A DNA stretch of 64,000 nt. Source: Lycocorax pyrrhopterus obiensis. Taxonomy: Eukaryota; Chordata; Aves; Passeriformes; Paradisaeidae. The notes beneath the pieces are model-generated. The model saw nothing but the letters and a program-made list of their open reading frames with translations, made no database searches and was not told where the DNA came from. Positions 12,201 to 22,911 of the stretch are shown here, piece after piece. The stretch lies in assembly GCA_014706295.1 (NCBI GenBank), contig JACSVZ010000001.1:42002383-42066382 (forward strand), given 5' to 3'. Each line of letters opens with the position of its first letter. Within the stretch, counting starts at the first letter, position 1. The position numbers and the translations under genes are program-made.

Positions 12201-15200
12201 GGAGAGCTCATTCCAGAGATGGCTCCCAGTAGGCAATCCACATGAGACTGCATATTTATGATACCCTATGCTCTGTACAGCTCTCTAATGCTGTCCTGGC
12301 AGGCTTTGCCTTCTCTTGCACAGCCACACGTCTTTCCTGCCCATGTTGAAGGGCACAATGACACATGTGCTCAGTTCAGTGCTGAACGGATGGACCGCAG
12401 CACAGCTCTCACATTATTTCAGATCGCGTGAACTGCAAACACAAACACACACTAACAGTATTTTCTAAGAGTACAGCAACACAATGAGGGACACACAGGA
12501 GGTCCAGGACCAAGAGGTATGGTCTGTGGGTGCAAGCAGTTTGCTTTTGTGTAAACGAGTCCTCATCAGTGCGAACAAGGCACAGTTTACATTGCATTGC
12601 CTCAAAATGCCAGGATCATGTCCTGTTTCTATTTAGTGGTGTCAATGTACCCTTAGAGGTAGGTCAGACTGATATTTGCAATACATATGGAAATTCCTTT
12701 GCCTAACTTGGTGGATGTGGTCTGGTTGCCCAAATGTTTCCATTACTGTTGGAGATGCCCCAGAGAATGCTCCCTGGATTTCAGCTGTTGTTTCAGAAGG
12801 GTGCATGACTGCTATCACGCTGAAGCACTGCTGTGACACATACCTTGTGCCACAGGTGATAGTCCCATGCAGATGTCTCACGTGATCTACATCATTTCAA
12901 ATAGCAGTAGGTACCACATGTAAGGAAATGCATTGAGCGCTTACAGTGAAAATGTTAGGTGCATTCTAAATGCTAAAGTATCCGATACCTATGTATCTCA
13001 TGCTTGTCTGACACTGATGAACAGCACCTGGGAAGTGCTTCTTTGCCAGCAACTCAGAAGAGATGGTCTGCAGGCTGGGTACAGACTGCAGATGGACACA
13101 ATTAGGAGAGCTGGAACTATGAAGCTCACAGAGAGTTGGAAATTGGAAATGGTAAAAAAATCATGCTTACTTAAGGCAAACTGGGATGAAAACTTAATTG
13201 TTGGTATATTTTAAATTGGAAGGGCTAGTGGTAGGAAAAAATATCTCTGTGAATTGAATGTATTTATCATTTTTGTTTGTACATTGGAGTACACACTTAG
13301 ACCACAAGAAATTCAAAACTGTGACTTCAAGCTCTGAATGCCTACTGAATCTTCATGGTGACTCACCCAAAACCTAAGAAAATGAATGGAAATTTTTATA
13401 TTGACCTCACTGAAATTAATATTAGGCTCTAGGTTTCCTTTTCTATGTATGGTTTGATTTGTGAACATTATGCCCAGGTTTGTTTTAAGAGGGTGTCGGA
13501 GTTAATGTGCTATGTCCACATTTGCACGCTTTGGATGAATGAGCAGAGGCTTCCTGCAAAATTACTGTAAGTCAGTGCTCAGGCCTGCTGAAAAACAAGG
13601 CCATTTGCTGAAAAAGCTGAGTATAGGCTTATTAGCCTAATTGTGGGCTCTAGTAAAGGAATGTGGTGTCTTGTATTAATATGTATTCTGCACCTCCTGT
13701 TTACCTGGAAAAAGAATTTGTCAGTTTGCTCACTGATTCCAAACTCCATTAACATCACTCCAGAAAAGACAGTCCAATCTAGCTAAAATGAGTTCAAATA
13801 TATAGGCAAATAAAAAGATGCTTGCTATATCCAAACATGGGTATATTTTCATTGTCTTCAATGAAAGTGCTGTTCCAAGCACCACGAGAACCACAGAAGT
13901 TATTGTGGCAGTACAGGCAGCCATGAAAGAGACCACACATCTGGTGTCACTGCTATAAAACAGCAGGCTGTACTTATTATAGAATGCCATTTATAGTTCA
14001 AAGCTCCTCATGGGGGGTTAAATGCTTTAAATATTTATGATTGATGCCATAATGGCAGAGTCAATAATGTCTAAATGACCTCATCTTAGTGTTCCTCAAA
14101 ACTGAAGGCATTCCAAAATGACAGGTACCATAAAACTACAATTTGTCAAAGTTGGACAATACAGTTTTTATGCTGCACTTCAGTATCTTTTCTGCCTATC
14201 ATTAGTTCTAATAGAATAGACAACACTGATGATGCATTCACAATTTAGTAACATGTTTCATCTGCCTTCCAAGCCCAAACAAATAAGAAACTTTATAGGC
14301 AAGTTTTAATATCCTTTAATTACAACTCTGAAACAATTGGTGTTCCACTGATAAACAGTAAAAGAAACCTGGATTTGTGTGTCTTGCTGCACTAGATTTA
14401 TCCATACTACATGTAAAAGGGGTGATAGTAAAGTGTGTGGAATCTGCTCCTAAGGATTGTCCAAGTGCTCAAGCTCTCAGTTCTTTCATCAAGTGCAAAC
14501 CAAGCTGTTGGCACAGAGACCAATGACTAAAGAACAGTTGTAAACTGAAATGGGGCTAAGTCACCTCAAAGACATGCTAACAAACTGGGAGGGATGGGAG
14601 ATTTCTAATCACTGAACTTCACAGCCAGGCTCATTCACACTCCCACACTTTATCCCAAGATATTTCAATGCATTTCCTTCACGCTACCGAGTTCATCAAG
14701 GAGAATGTTCTTGTATTAGGATGGATGACAGGTGATGGATAAGCCCCTTTCTAGGAAGATGGGAGGTTGCAGTCTCATCAGCCAGGGAAAAGAATTAAAC
14801 CTAGACTTTCCATGTGCCTGTGAATGCTGTCATAATGGCTTTGTCATGCGTGATGCCCATTTTGGAAGACAACCTCTGCTCAGTGGTTCAAGGTGATGCT
14901 ATGGTGAACATAAATATACATATATGATCCAGGCTATATGTGGAGGTGCTTCCTGGTACTGATGGGTAAAACACCAAACATGTCAAGGAAGTCAAGATCT
15001 AAAATATTAGCATGCCCTAAGCAGTGACTGGTTATTTCTATCTAGTGGCTCCCAGATATTTTCAGCCAACAAATCACTGCTAAATTTTACTTTCCCATGG
15101 GTAATTTTTCTTCCTTAGAAACACATTACTCAAAAAATTCTAAATGGAATTATTTTATATGTTTCCAAGACTGAGCTTGCAGACTGTTGGTTTAAGTTCT

Positions 15201-15651
15201 GGAAGTTGTGTTGCATCTCACAATGAGGCAAAAATCTGTCCTCAGATATGACACAAGTAGTGCTAATGCCTGGCTCAAAGATTTGGATTCAGCTCTGGGC
15301 TCACTCGGTGTGTCCATTCTTTTTGCATCTAGCCCTAAAAGATCTGATTCCAAACTCACTGACAGCAGTGGGAAGATTGCTATTGGCATTGGGCCATGTC
15401 CTAATGAACAGATAGATACACATAGCCCCAAAACTGTCATTCAATTTTGTATCACTGGTGTTTCCATTGTGCAGTACTGATGAGCTAAATTGCAAAAAGG
15501 ATAAACATTTACTTTTCCAAAATGAAGACTTTAATACCTCATTGTTTGAGAAGAAAAGAAAGAATATAATTTGAGAGAGAGAGGACATAACCTCAGTAAA
15601 AGAGGAGTTTCAGCCAAGAGTCAAATAAGGGAAGTGATTTGTTTTTAAAAT
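6284..15651. other. Long non-coding stretch, no gene seen
   Basis: More than 9 kb of AT-rich sequence with A-runs and T-runs (for example about 8002-8027) and no recognisable gene. Frames of 117 codons (8883-9236, minus) and 150 codons (8070-8522, plus) are compositionally ordinary and carry no domain I recognise. An 86-codon minus frame at 13730-13990 would encode a hydrophobic peptide but has no supporting splice or start context. I identified no mobile element. Confidence 0.5.
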
Positions 15652-16079
15652 CTCTAAAAGGCATTGGAGCAAAGCTTAATCCTTGGACACTATGCATATA
15701 TTAACCTCTACAAAGACTTTGATCAAATCCTTAAATGTCATCAGCCCCCTTTCCGTTTCTTCCGGGCCATATAACATCACACACATCATGAGAATTGACC
15801 TTTATTGTTTGCAGGCATGCCCGAGGATATTTACATCATCCACACACAACTCAGACACCAGTCTCTGCTCCTTACAAGATCTAAATAACTCACAGTGCAT
15901 GGAAAGCAGAATTCCATACCCATGCAATCATTTACTTTAGAAGGAACTCCTGGAGGTCATCTGGTTCACCCCCACCACCTCCTCTTCCCATCCTCATTTG
16001 GTTCAAAGCAGGGACAACTTCAAAGACGGGTCTATCTTCAACTTAGATCAGGTTGCTCAGGGCCTTGCCTGCATCAGGT
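15652..16079 (+). repeat. Left arm of a large inverted repeat (428 bp)
   Basis: This segment is repeated in inverted orientation at 18190-18617. Reading base by base, the arms align over 428 bp with no gaps and 5 substitutions (98.8% identity), at 15678, 15754, 15764, 15823 and 16040. All five are transitions and four involve a CpG in one arm and TG or CA in the other. The last ~140 bp (from about 15938) is the edge of a CR1 fragment; the first ~285 bp is not a repeat I recognise. An 85-codon frame is open in both arms, but its peptide has no recognisable feature and I do not call it a gene. Confidence 0.95.
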
Positions 16080-16397
16080 TTTGAGTATCTCCAAAGAGGG
16101 TGGTATGACAAACTCTCTCAACAGTCTGTTCTGACACTCAACCACCTTCACTGTGCAAAAAAAAAAATCCTAAAATCTAATTGGATTTTCTTGTACTGCT
16201 GCTTGTGTCCACTGCCTCTCATTCTTTGGACAAGAAGCTACAATGAGAATATGGCTCCATATTCTTAGTAACATTTAATGAGGCAGTTGAAGGCAGCAAC
16301 AAGATTCTGTCTGCTTTTACCGCTTCAGCCTGAACTGTGCTTCTCTCCTTTCCTTGTATGCCATGTGCTCCAGCCCCCTCACCATCTTGCAGTTAGA
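15938..16397 (-). mobile_element. CR1 LINE fragment, 3' region
   Basis: The plus strand reads as the complement of a CR1 3' region, following the family layout I remember: a segment near tggaggtcatctggttcac, then ggttgctcagggcc, then a block equivalent to 'leads to gagtatctccaa', then accaccttcactgtg, and finally catgtgctccagccccctcacc near 16366-16387. The element is therefore on the minus strand. The terminal octamer repeat at its 3' end (low-coordinate side) is missing or degraded, and the 5' part of the LINE is absent, as is usual for CR1. It is partly shared with the right palindrome arm, which keeps only the first ~140 bp of it. Confidence 0.8.
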
Positions 16398-18189
16398 AGT
16401 AGTTGGAGGTTTGTATGGCAACTCCCCTCTTTCCTATGGCAGTGAAAACAGCAATCATTGACTGAATTGCTAATTGGATAGAGAACCCATTTGGTTGGAC
16501 ATGTGAGAGCCTTATTCTTTGTATTTGCCCTCTTTTTAGTTATAAGGAAAGACATTACTGTGAGGACTTGCGTGTGTGTGTGTGTGTGAAGGAAGATAGA
16601 TAACAGGATTTACTGAGGAATGGCTTAATTTCAAACAAAGCCAGCCTCAAACTTCATTCCCTAACTTTTCATAAAACTAGGCTTTGAACTACATTGGTTT
16701 GAGACACAGCATTTTTTTTGGATAACTGCAAAGGAAGTAAACCTATGATGCTCACAGTCTTGCTGGCAACTGTACATGAAACATAAATATTGAAAAAATG
16801 CCATAGATATATATAAAAATACCTGGTTCTAAGTATTTTTGTTGCACCAGCAAAATATATATGGGGACCAAGCATTAAAGACTAGTGTAATCATCCATAT
16901 GTAGACATATCTTTTCCAGATGCAGACTATTCTTTGAAAGCCTTAAAAATAGCGTTTGGCTGTTCAGACATGTGCCCTACCCACCCCGGACAATAACATT
17001 AGAGCCAAGTGAAGATGAAATGGTAACAAAGACAGCTAACATTTTTTTCTGAATATTTTGTGCCTGATGTTTGTCTCCTTTTGTGAAGAAGCAAGAGACT
17101 GAGAAAATAGCTCCTCTGCCACCTTTCATGTCAGTATGAAAAGTGATATAATCGAAGTGATAGCTAATGGCCAGAATCCTTTAAATAGCTCTGTCAGGCG
17201 TGCTTGAGCTATCTGACTGATTTTTATTTTGGCTTTTTGACTCATTTGTCCATAATGGTTTGCTTTTGCATCCAGGAGGAATGTGATGCTCAATTAGGAC
17301 TCAATCATGTGGTGCATTGAGAGGAAAGTTACTTATGTGTTCAGTAATTGGAGGTCTTTGACGTGTTACCTCTGTGTGCATTTTGCTCTGCCCGCAGGGG
17401 TGCAAATGCACTTGCCTGTGGTAGATGTGCCCCAGCAGTGCCTGCAGGGCAGGGGAGAGTGACAGCAGTGTCATCTACAAAGAGCAGTGACTGAAGCGGG
17501 TTTCTTGTTTATTCTTTTTATTTTAAGAGGAAACAATTTGAATGGGAACTGGCTCCCTTGCATTTCCATTTGGAAGCTGAGAAGGCATAATTTGGGGCCC
17601 CATAGGACCCACTGAAGGGTCAGGCACTTTGTAGGCAAGATGGTTTAGAGCTAAACAATGGAAGAAGTAGCTGTTTTCTCCCATTTAGTTTTCCTCAGAG
17701 CTCTCAGCAGTGTGGAAACCACTGGGGATGCAGATATGAATTGACCTGGCCATTCATTACAAAGGTATTCTGTCTCTGATGCCCCCTGAGCAAAATCTAG
17801 CGTATCTCGATTGTGCTGTATGCTGAGGGGTTCATGGCTAGACACTCCCACTTCTGAAAAAAGGAATAGAATAATCAAACTTCAGAGCTTCCATTCACAC
17901 CCTCTGGAGAAAATGCTTTTGGAGATTTCCAGCTGCTATTCTCTGTGGGCAGCATGGGCATCACTGATAGAATGCTCTTAGGCCATACACTGTTATCAAA
18001 GCACTGGCTTTGGCATGAAACTAAGGGGATGGTTTTTTGGTTTTGCTTTTGTCAGTGACTATGTTGTTTTCAATGGACAAGTTGGGAAAGCTGCCTGTGC
18101 TAGATATTCAAATGCTGCTGTGGGGAATTTGTGCTCTTTCACACGTCCAACCAATTGGGTTCTCTATCCTGGTAGCAACAGATTCATTG
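16080..18189. other. Spacer between the inverted-repeat arms
   Basis: These 2110 bp lie between the arms. The spacer contains the rest of the left CR1 fragment, a (GT)n run at 16571-16588, and otherwise single-copy sequence. Near its two ends a 31-bp block (16476-16506) matches the inverse of 18139-18169 at 29 of 31 positions, a second, shorter pair of inverted matches inside the palindrome. No gene is apparent; the open frame at 17651-17878 (minus) has no motif. Confidence 0.7.
16571..16588 (+). repeat. (GT)n microsatellite
   Basis: Nine GT-type dinucleotides in an uninterrupted run following gaggacttgc. It is short and lies in the palindrome spacer. Confidence 0.85.
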
Positions 18190-18331
18190 ACCTGATGCAG
18201 GCAAGGCCCTGAGCAACCTGATCTAAGTCGAAGATAGACCCGTCTTTGAAGTTGTCCCTGCTTTGAACCAAATGAGGATGGGAAGAGGAGGTGGTGGGGG
18301 TGAACCAGATGACCTCCAGGAGTTCCTTCTA
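18190..18331 (+). mobile_element. CR1 LINE fragment inside right arm (truncated)
   Basis: The inverted copy of the first ~140 bp of the CR1 fragment at 15938-16397. It stops abruptly at 18190, where the left copy continues for another ~320 bp of CR1. The element was therefore part of the duplicated unit and did not insert here independently. Confidence 0.75.
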
Positions 18332-18617
18332 AAGTAAATGATTGCATGGGTATGGAATTCTGCTTTCCATGCACTGTGAGTTATTTAGATCTTGTAAGGA
18401 GCAGAGACTGGTGTCTGAGTTGTGTGTGGATGATGTAAATATCCTTGGGCATGCCTGCAAACAATAAAGGTCAATTCTCATGATGTGTGTGATGTTATAT
18501 GGCCTGGAAGAAACAGAAAGGGGGCTGATGACATTTAAGGATTTGATCAAAGTCTTTGTAGAGGTTAATATATGCATAGTGTCCAAGGATCAAGCTTTGC
18601 TCCAATGCCTTTTAGAG
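18190..18617 (-). repeat. Right arm of a large inverted repeat (428 bp)
   Basis: Reverse complement of 15652-16079 with 5 mismatches and no gaps. Positions map as left plus right = 34269. At three sites the left arm keeps CpG where this arm has TG or CA (15754, 15764, 15823); at 18229 this arm keeps the CpG. The outer edge of the match, ctctaaaag in the left-arm orientation, is followed by only weak similarity. The inner edge falls inside the CR1 fragment, so about 18190-18331 is CR1-derived and reads in the opposite genomic orientation to the left copy. Confidence 0.95.
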
Positions 18618-21600
18618 TTTTACGCACTTTTCACTTACCATGAGGGAAAAGTTTGAAAGAATCTGTTTGTTGATTGCTAATGGTCCTTCATTGACCCTTT
18701 TAAATACTAAACCAATTCCAAGTCTTAGGAAATACAGGTAGGCCGCAAGTACCAGCTGATAGAAGCACAGATGTTTACACAAATAATACCAAAAGCATTT
18801 ATAGCTATCTGAAAATGTGTACCTTTGAGGACAAGAGTTCCAAACTAAACTTCCTAACCTAACAGAAGAGTTACTTAGTGCTCAATCAGAATCTCAAACA
18901 GTGAATCAAAGCACTTAGCATCTGAAATGTAAAATAGCCTCCTCTCTTTGTTTCTGTGGAGAAGGAAATTGGATGGGATGGGTACCAGGACCAGATGAGA
19001 ATTATATAGTTCCATTATACCCTTTCAGAAGAAAGACCATGCTCTTGATGAAAATGGCCATACAAAAATTAAAGGAATAGCTATTACTTGATATTGCTTT
19101 CTAAAACTGGATGCAAGCATACTTCCTATGGAGTGAAAATGCAGGGAACGAAAAGTGTATCTCAGAAATGTTTTGACAATTTTTTCTGACAAAGTTCTGA
19201 AGGGATTCTGAGAAAAAGGAGGTCCAGTACACAGATTCACAGTGCCAAAAAGCTGAATAACCATTAAAGACTCTATGCAGCCATGGTGATGATAAAAAAT
19301 ATGGTATGGAAGGAGTGTACAGAGTTTATATGCACTCCTGGAGTTATATCATGCTTTAATCTTCTTTGACACAGGAATAATAATACTATAATAATCATCA
19401 TCTTGTCTTCTGTAACTCTAGAAATTAAATTTGAAAAGAAACAAAAAAAAAATTAACTTAATCTGTATGTTTTAACTCCATATATGAATGAAATAAATTT
19501 CACGTGTGTCAGTAATATCTTCTGGAAAATTCTACCATCCAGGTGCTTTACAGACATGAAAAGGTAACAATTTTCTATTGTCTGTGTAACCTACTTCTTG
19601 GAGGCCTTGGAAGAGTGAAGACAATGAGTGGCATCAGGGATTGGAGAGAGTTCTCTGAGCAGTGTTAGTGCGTCTGCGGACTTCTAACCAGACAAGACAA
19701 GGTGTGTTAGTGCTTTAGTGACAATTGAGGTATTTACAGAATGAAAGAGAGCCACAGCCCACACATTTAGACACATTGGCATTCAGGCCAAAACAAATGC
19801 ACTGTAATATCTGCCATATCCTGTATTGATCAGTAGGATGAAACTGTCATTGTTAGAAAGGGTCACAGTTTGTTGCTATTTTATTTTTGTTTAGAAGGGC
19901 AAGGGAAATTTCCCTTTTGTTGCAAAGCTTATATGAAAATCCTGTTGCAAATGATTGCATTCTAAAAGAACTGAAGCCCTCTGGGGGAGTTGGTGGGCAG
20001 AGGTAGCTCAGCAGGGCAGTGGTTGTGGCCAGCAGATTGTACAGCAAACACAGCTGGTGACAGCAGCCATAAAAAATAAATCCAGCTCAAATCTGCAATA
20101 TTTATTTTTCTGTGATGTATCTGAAATTGTCTGTCTGTATAAGAAGAGTGTTAGCACAAGAAGGGGGTAAAGGACTGGGAAAAAAAATATCTCTGGCAGG
20201 AGAAATCCATGTGTCCATGCAGAAACCTTGATGCCATGGGTCCTGAGGAACAGCTCAGGCAGAAGCCTCCAGAAACACTCCACTCTCTGCATGGGGGTGG
20301 TTGGACTGCAGCTGGATGGGAGTCCTCCTGCCTCTCCTGAAACGTGCGGCCAGCCTGGCTGGGAAGGAGTAACTTTGCCCTGGTTACCTGTGCAAGTTAC
20401 CGGCGAGATGGATCTTCACATATTGCTTGGTGTTTCTCACAACATCAAGTATTGTGCTTGGTTCTGATGACAAATCCTCAAAATGAAGAGCACAGAGCCT
20501 CTCTCAGGTTTACAATGATAAAGATTTTCAGTCCATTCCCTTTCTCTTAAAGCACTAATAATGGACCTTTTTTTGTCAACTGGTGTCAAATTTATTTTAA
20601 AAAATTTAAAAATTACTGCTGGGACCACTCCAAATACTTGTCAACAGCAAATGTGTGATAAGTGTCAGTGGTTGCCACCACTACCCCAAACCGTTTCAGT
20701 ACAGAGCTTACTTTCTACTTGCAGAAAAAATTCTTAATTACACTCCTTTAGCCCTCATTTTCTTTTCAGAAGACAGAGTTATGATGATCTTCTCTTCTTG
20801 CAAGGCTGCTATATAAACCTCAAGTCTTCATTCATATTTAGCTGAAAGGATTTTCATCTAGTACTGTGCAACAAATCAAAAACCTGCAGCAACCTGAGGA
20901 TATTTTATAGTCAATCTAGCAAGACTCTGCAGTTTTCATAGGGAGTAGTAATATATGACCTAGACAAGACCCAGACAAGGGCTTGTGAGAAAGACTGTGC
21001 AGCTTTAAAATTATTGCTTTGGATGTAGGAAAGAAATATGGATAATCACTGCCATCCCCTGACCCAGGGTAGTCTTCTGAGAGATAAGTATAGAGCTGGA
21101 GACAAAAAACATCTGGGAGTTGGCAGCTTTTCCAGCTGGGTCATACCACTTGAAGCTGAGATTTAAGCTGATATATATATAAATAAAACTTTTGAACATT
21201 GCCCTGAGTGGAGATGAGAGGATGACTTTTTCTCCCTCCTGGGACAAGGGATTTTAAGCCTGGCCAGAAGAGAAGTGTCTGGAGACGGTGTTTACTTTTT
21301 AGGCTCCAAACAACCAAAATGGTTTCAAAAGTAAGGCCCTTAAAAATCCGGAGAAGGTTTTGAATGGTTCTGAGTATGCTGTACTTGTGAGAAATTTACC
21401 TCAATTCCTAGAGGTTCTCTGTTCTCTGTTTTAGACTTTACACAGAGGAAAGCTGACTCCATGGGGTCTGTGTGACATACATGCTACTGATAGCCAAAAT
21501 AAACTGTGAGATATGGTGCAACCAACCTGCAGAGCTGTATGTTTTGCATGTACATCACTTCTGCTCCTAATGGCTGAATGGAAAGTGGGTCCTGGGCTTG

Positions 21601-21680
21601 GAGCTGGGGTGTGAGGGAGAGTAATCTTCACCAAGATACTCATCTCTCTTCTGTTACTTAGTACAGCTATCCAGAAATTA
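18618..21680. other. Non-coding stretch, no gene seen
   Basis: AT-rich single-copy sequence with short chance frames on both strands (the longest about 94 codons at 20008-20292, minus). I recognised no mobile element, array or RNA gene. Confidence 0.55.
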
Positions 21681-22000
21681 TAGAATCATAGAATCACAGA
21701 GTGGTTTGTGTTGAAAGGGACCTTAAAGACCATCTAGTTCCAAACCCCCTGCCGTGGGCAGGGACACCTTTCAGTAGATCAGGTTGCCCAAAGCCCCATC
21801 CAACCTGGCCTTGGACACTTCCGGGGATGGGACATCCACAGCTTCTCTGGGCAACCTCTTCCAGTGTCTCATCACCCTTATAGTGAAGAATTTCTTCTTA
21901 GCATCTAATCTAAGTTTTTCCTCTTTTAATTTAAAACTGTTCCCCCCTTGTCCTGTCAAAATCTGCCCATGAAAAAAATTGCTCTCCCTCTTTTTCTAAA
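21681..22000 (-). mobile_element. CR1 LINE, 3' end with ORF2 C-terminal remnant
   Basis: The plus strand opens with tagaatcatagaatcacaga, the complement of the octamer-type CR1 3' tail, then the family's 'gaccttaaagaccatctagttcc' region. On the minus strand 21771-21959 stays open and encodes a peptide containing AKKKFFTIRVMRHWKRLPRE and ending KARLDGALGNLIY, which matches my recollection of the extreme C-terminus of the CR1 ORF2 reverse-transcriptase protein. The element is 5'-truncated at about 22000, so neither the endonuclease nor the reverse-transcriptase core is present and it cannot be active. Confidence 0.92.
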
Positions 22001-22444
22001 ATAAGAAATAATTCAAGACCTGCTTAAAAAGAGGCATAGTCGCCCCAGCAGAGCTTTTACAGGCATCTGGATGAGAACTGGTGTGGCTGTTTCCAGTGTA
22101 GCATTACAAAGTGTCACACTTCAGAAGGTGAGTGAGAGCTGGACTGGTTGGAGTACACAGCTCAGCAAAGTCAGGTGTGTCTCAAAGGCTACCCTAAAAT
22201 CCACACTGTGGAAGGTGGAGCCTCCTAAACCTAGCCAGCTAGAAACGTGGGCACAGTGGGTATGTACCCCACTCTGCAAGGCTGCAGTTGAACCATTGTT
22301 AATACATTTATAACTGTAGTTAGTATATATTATATATACTGAGGTGTGTACTTCCTATGGCAGGGTGGATTTTTTTGTTTTCAAGCAGGAACAGTGGACT
22401 CAAATGTATATTTCTCCCCTCAGAAGGCAATTTGGCTACTGCCA
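22001..22444. other. Short non-coding gap between CR1 and LTR
   Basis: About 440 bp with no gene. The first ~60 bp could be a diverged continuation of the CR1. A near-palindromic AT run, agtatatattatatatact, lies at about 22322-22340. Confidence 0.5.
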
Positions 22445-22840
22445 TGGTTTAATCCCAGCTGGCAACTAAGTACCATGCAGCTGTTCATTCACTCCCCCTC
22501 TGCCCTCCTCCTGGTGGGATGGGAGAGAAAATTGGAATAAGGTAAAGCCCATGATTTGAGATAAGAACAGTTTAATATGTGAATAATAATAATAATAATA
22601 ATTTTAAAAATTATGATGATGAAAAGGAAAAGGAAAGAGAGAAATAAAATTCAAGAGAAACAAGTGATGTACAGTACAATTGTGCACCACCCACTGACCT
22701 ATGCCCAGCTCATCCTCAAGCAGCGATCAGCCCCTTCCAGCCAACTCCCCCCAGTTTATATACTGAACATGATGTTCTGTGGTACAGAATAGCCCTTTGG
22801 CCAGATCAGGTCAGCTATCAATGCACTTTCACCACTCAGT
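22445..22840 (-). mobile_element. Endogenous retrovirus LTR fragment
   Basis: The plus strand begins catggtttaatcccagctgg and continues with the 'ggcaactaagtaccatgcag' block, which I recognise from memory as the complement of a common avian ERV LTR end. The orientation is set by a TATA box, tatataaa, on the minus strand at 22755-22762. The piece beyond about 22840, which would be the 5' part of the LTR, is missing, and no retroviral internal region lies on either side. It is therefore a partial solo LTR. An A/G-rich stretch and an AAT microsatellite sit inside it. I cannot name the family firmly and did not find target-site duplications. Confidence 0.8.
22582..22603 (+). repeat. (AAT)n microsatellite inside the LTR
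   Basis: About seven perfect AAT units following ttaatatgtg. They lie within the LTR fragment and are followed by an ATG/GAT-rich and purine-rich stretch to about 22660, so this portion of the LTR has been expanded or reshaped by slippage. Confidence 0.85.
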
Positions 22841-22883
22841 CAGCACACATATTTTAAATCATATTTCTTAGCTTCTTTGGCTT

Positions 22884-22911
22884 TTCCTCTTTTTCTTTTT
22901 TTTTTTTTTTG
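22884..22911 (+). repeat. Polypyrimidine tract
   Basis: A C/T-only run ending in about 18 Ts just before gaatcatcactgg. It is low-complexity sequence close to the truncated side of the LTR. Confidence 0.7.

Noticed and set aside
12642..12885. Overlapping frames on both strands considered as a DNA-transposase remnant
   Set aside because: No catalytic motif or terminal inverted repeats; the resemblance did not hold up when I compared it with families I know.
13730..13990. 86-codon minus frame encoding a hydrophobic peptide with two possible membrane segments
   Set aside because: T-rich codons give hydrophobic residues by default. I found no good splice sites, partner exons or known family.
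15683..15940. 85-codon frame present in both palindrome arms
   Set aside because: It is preserved only because the arms are 98.8% identical. The sequence differences are CpG transitions without a codon-position pattern I could use, and the peptide has no motif.
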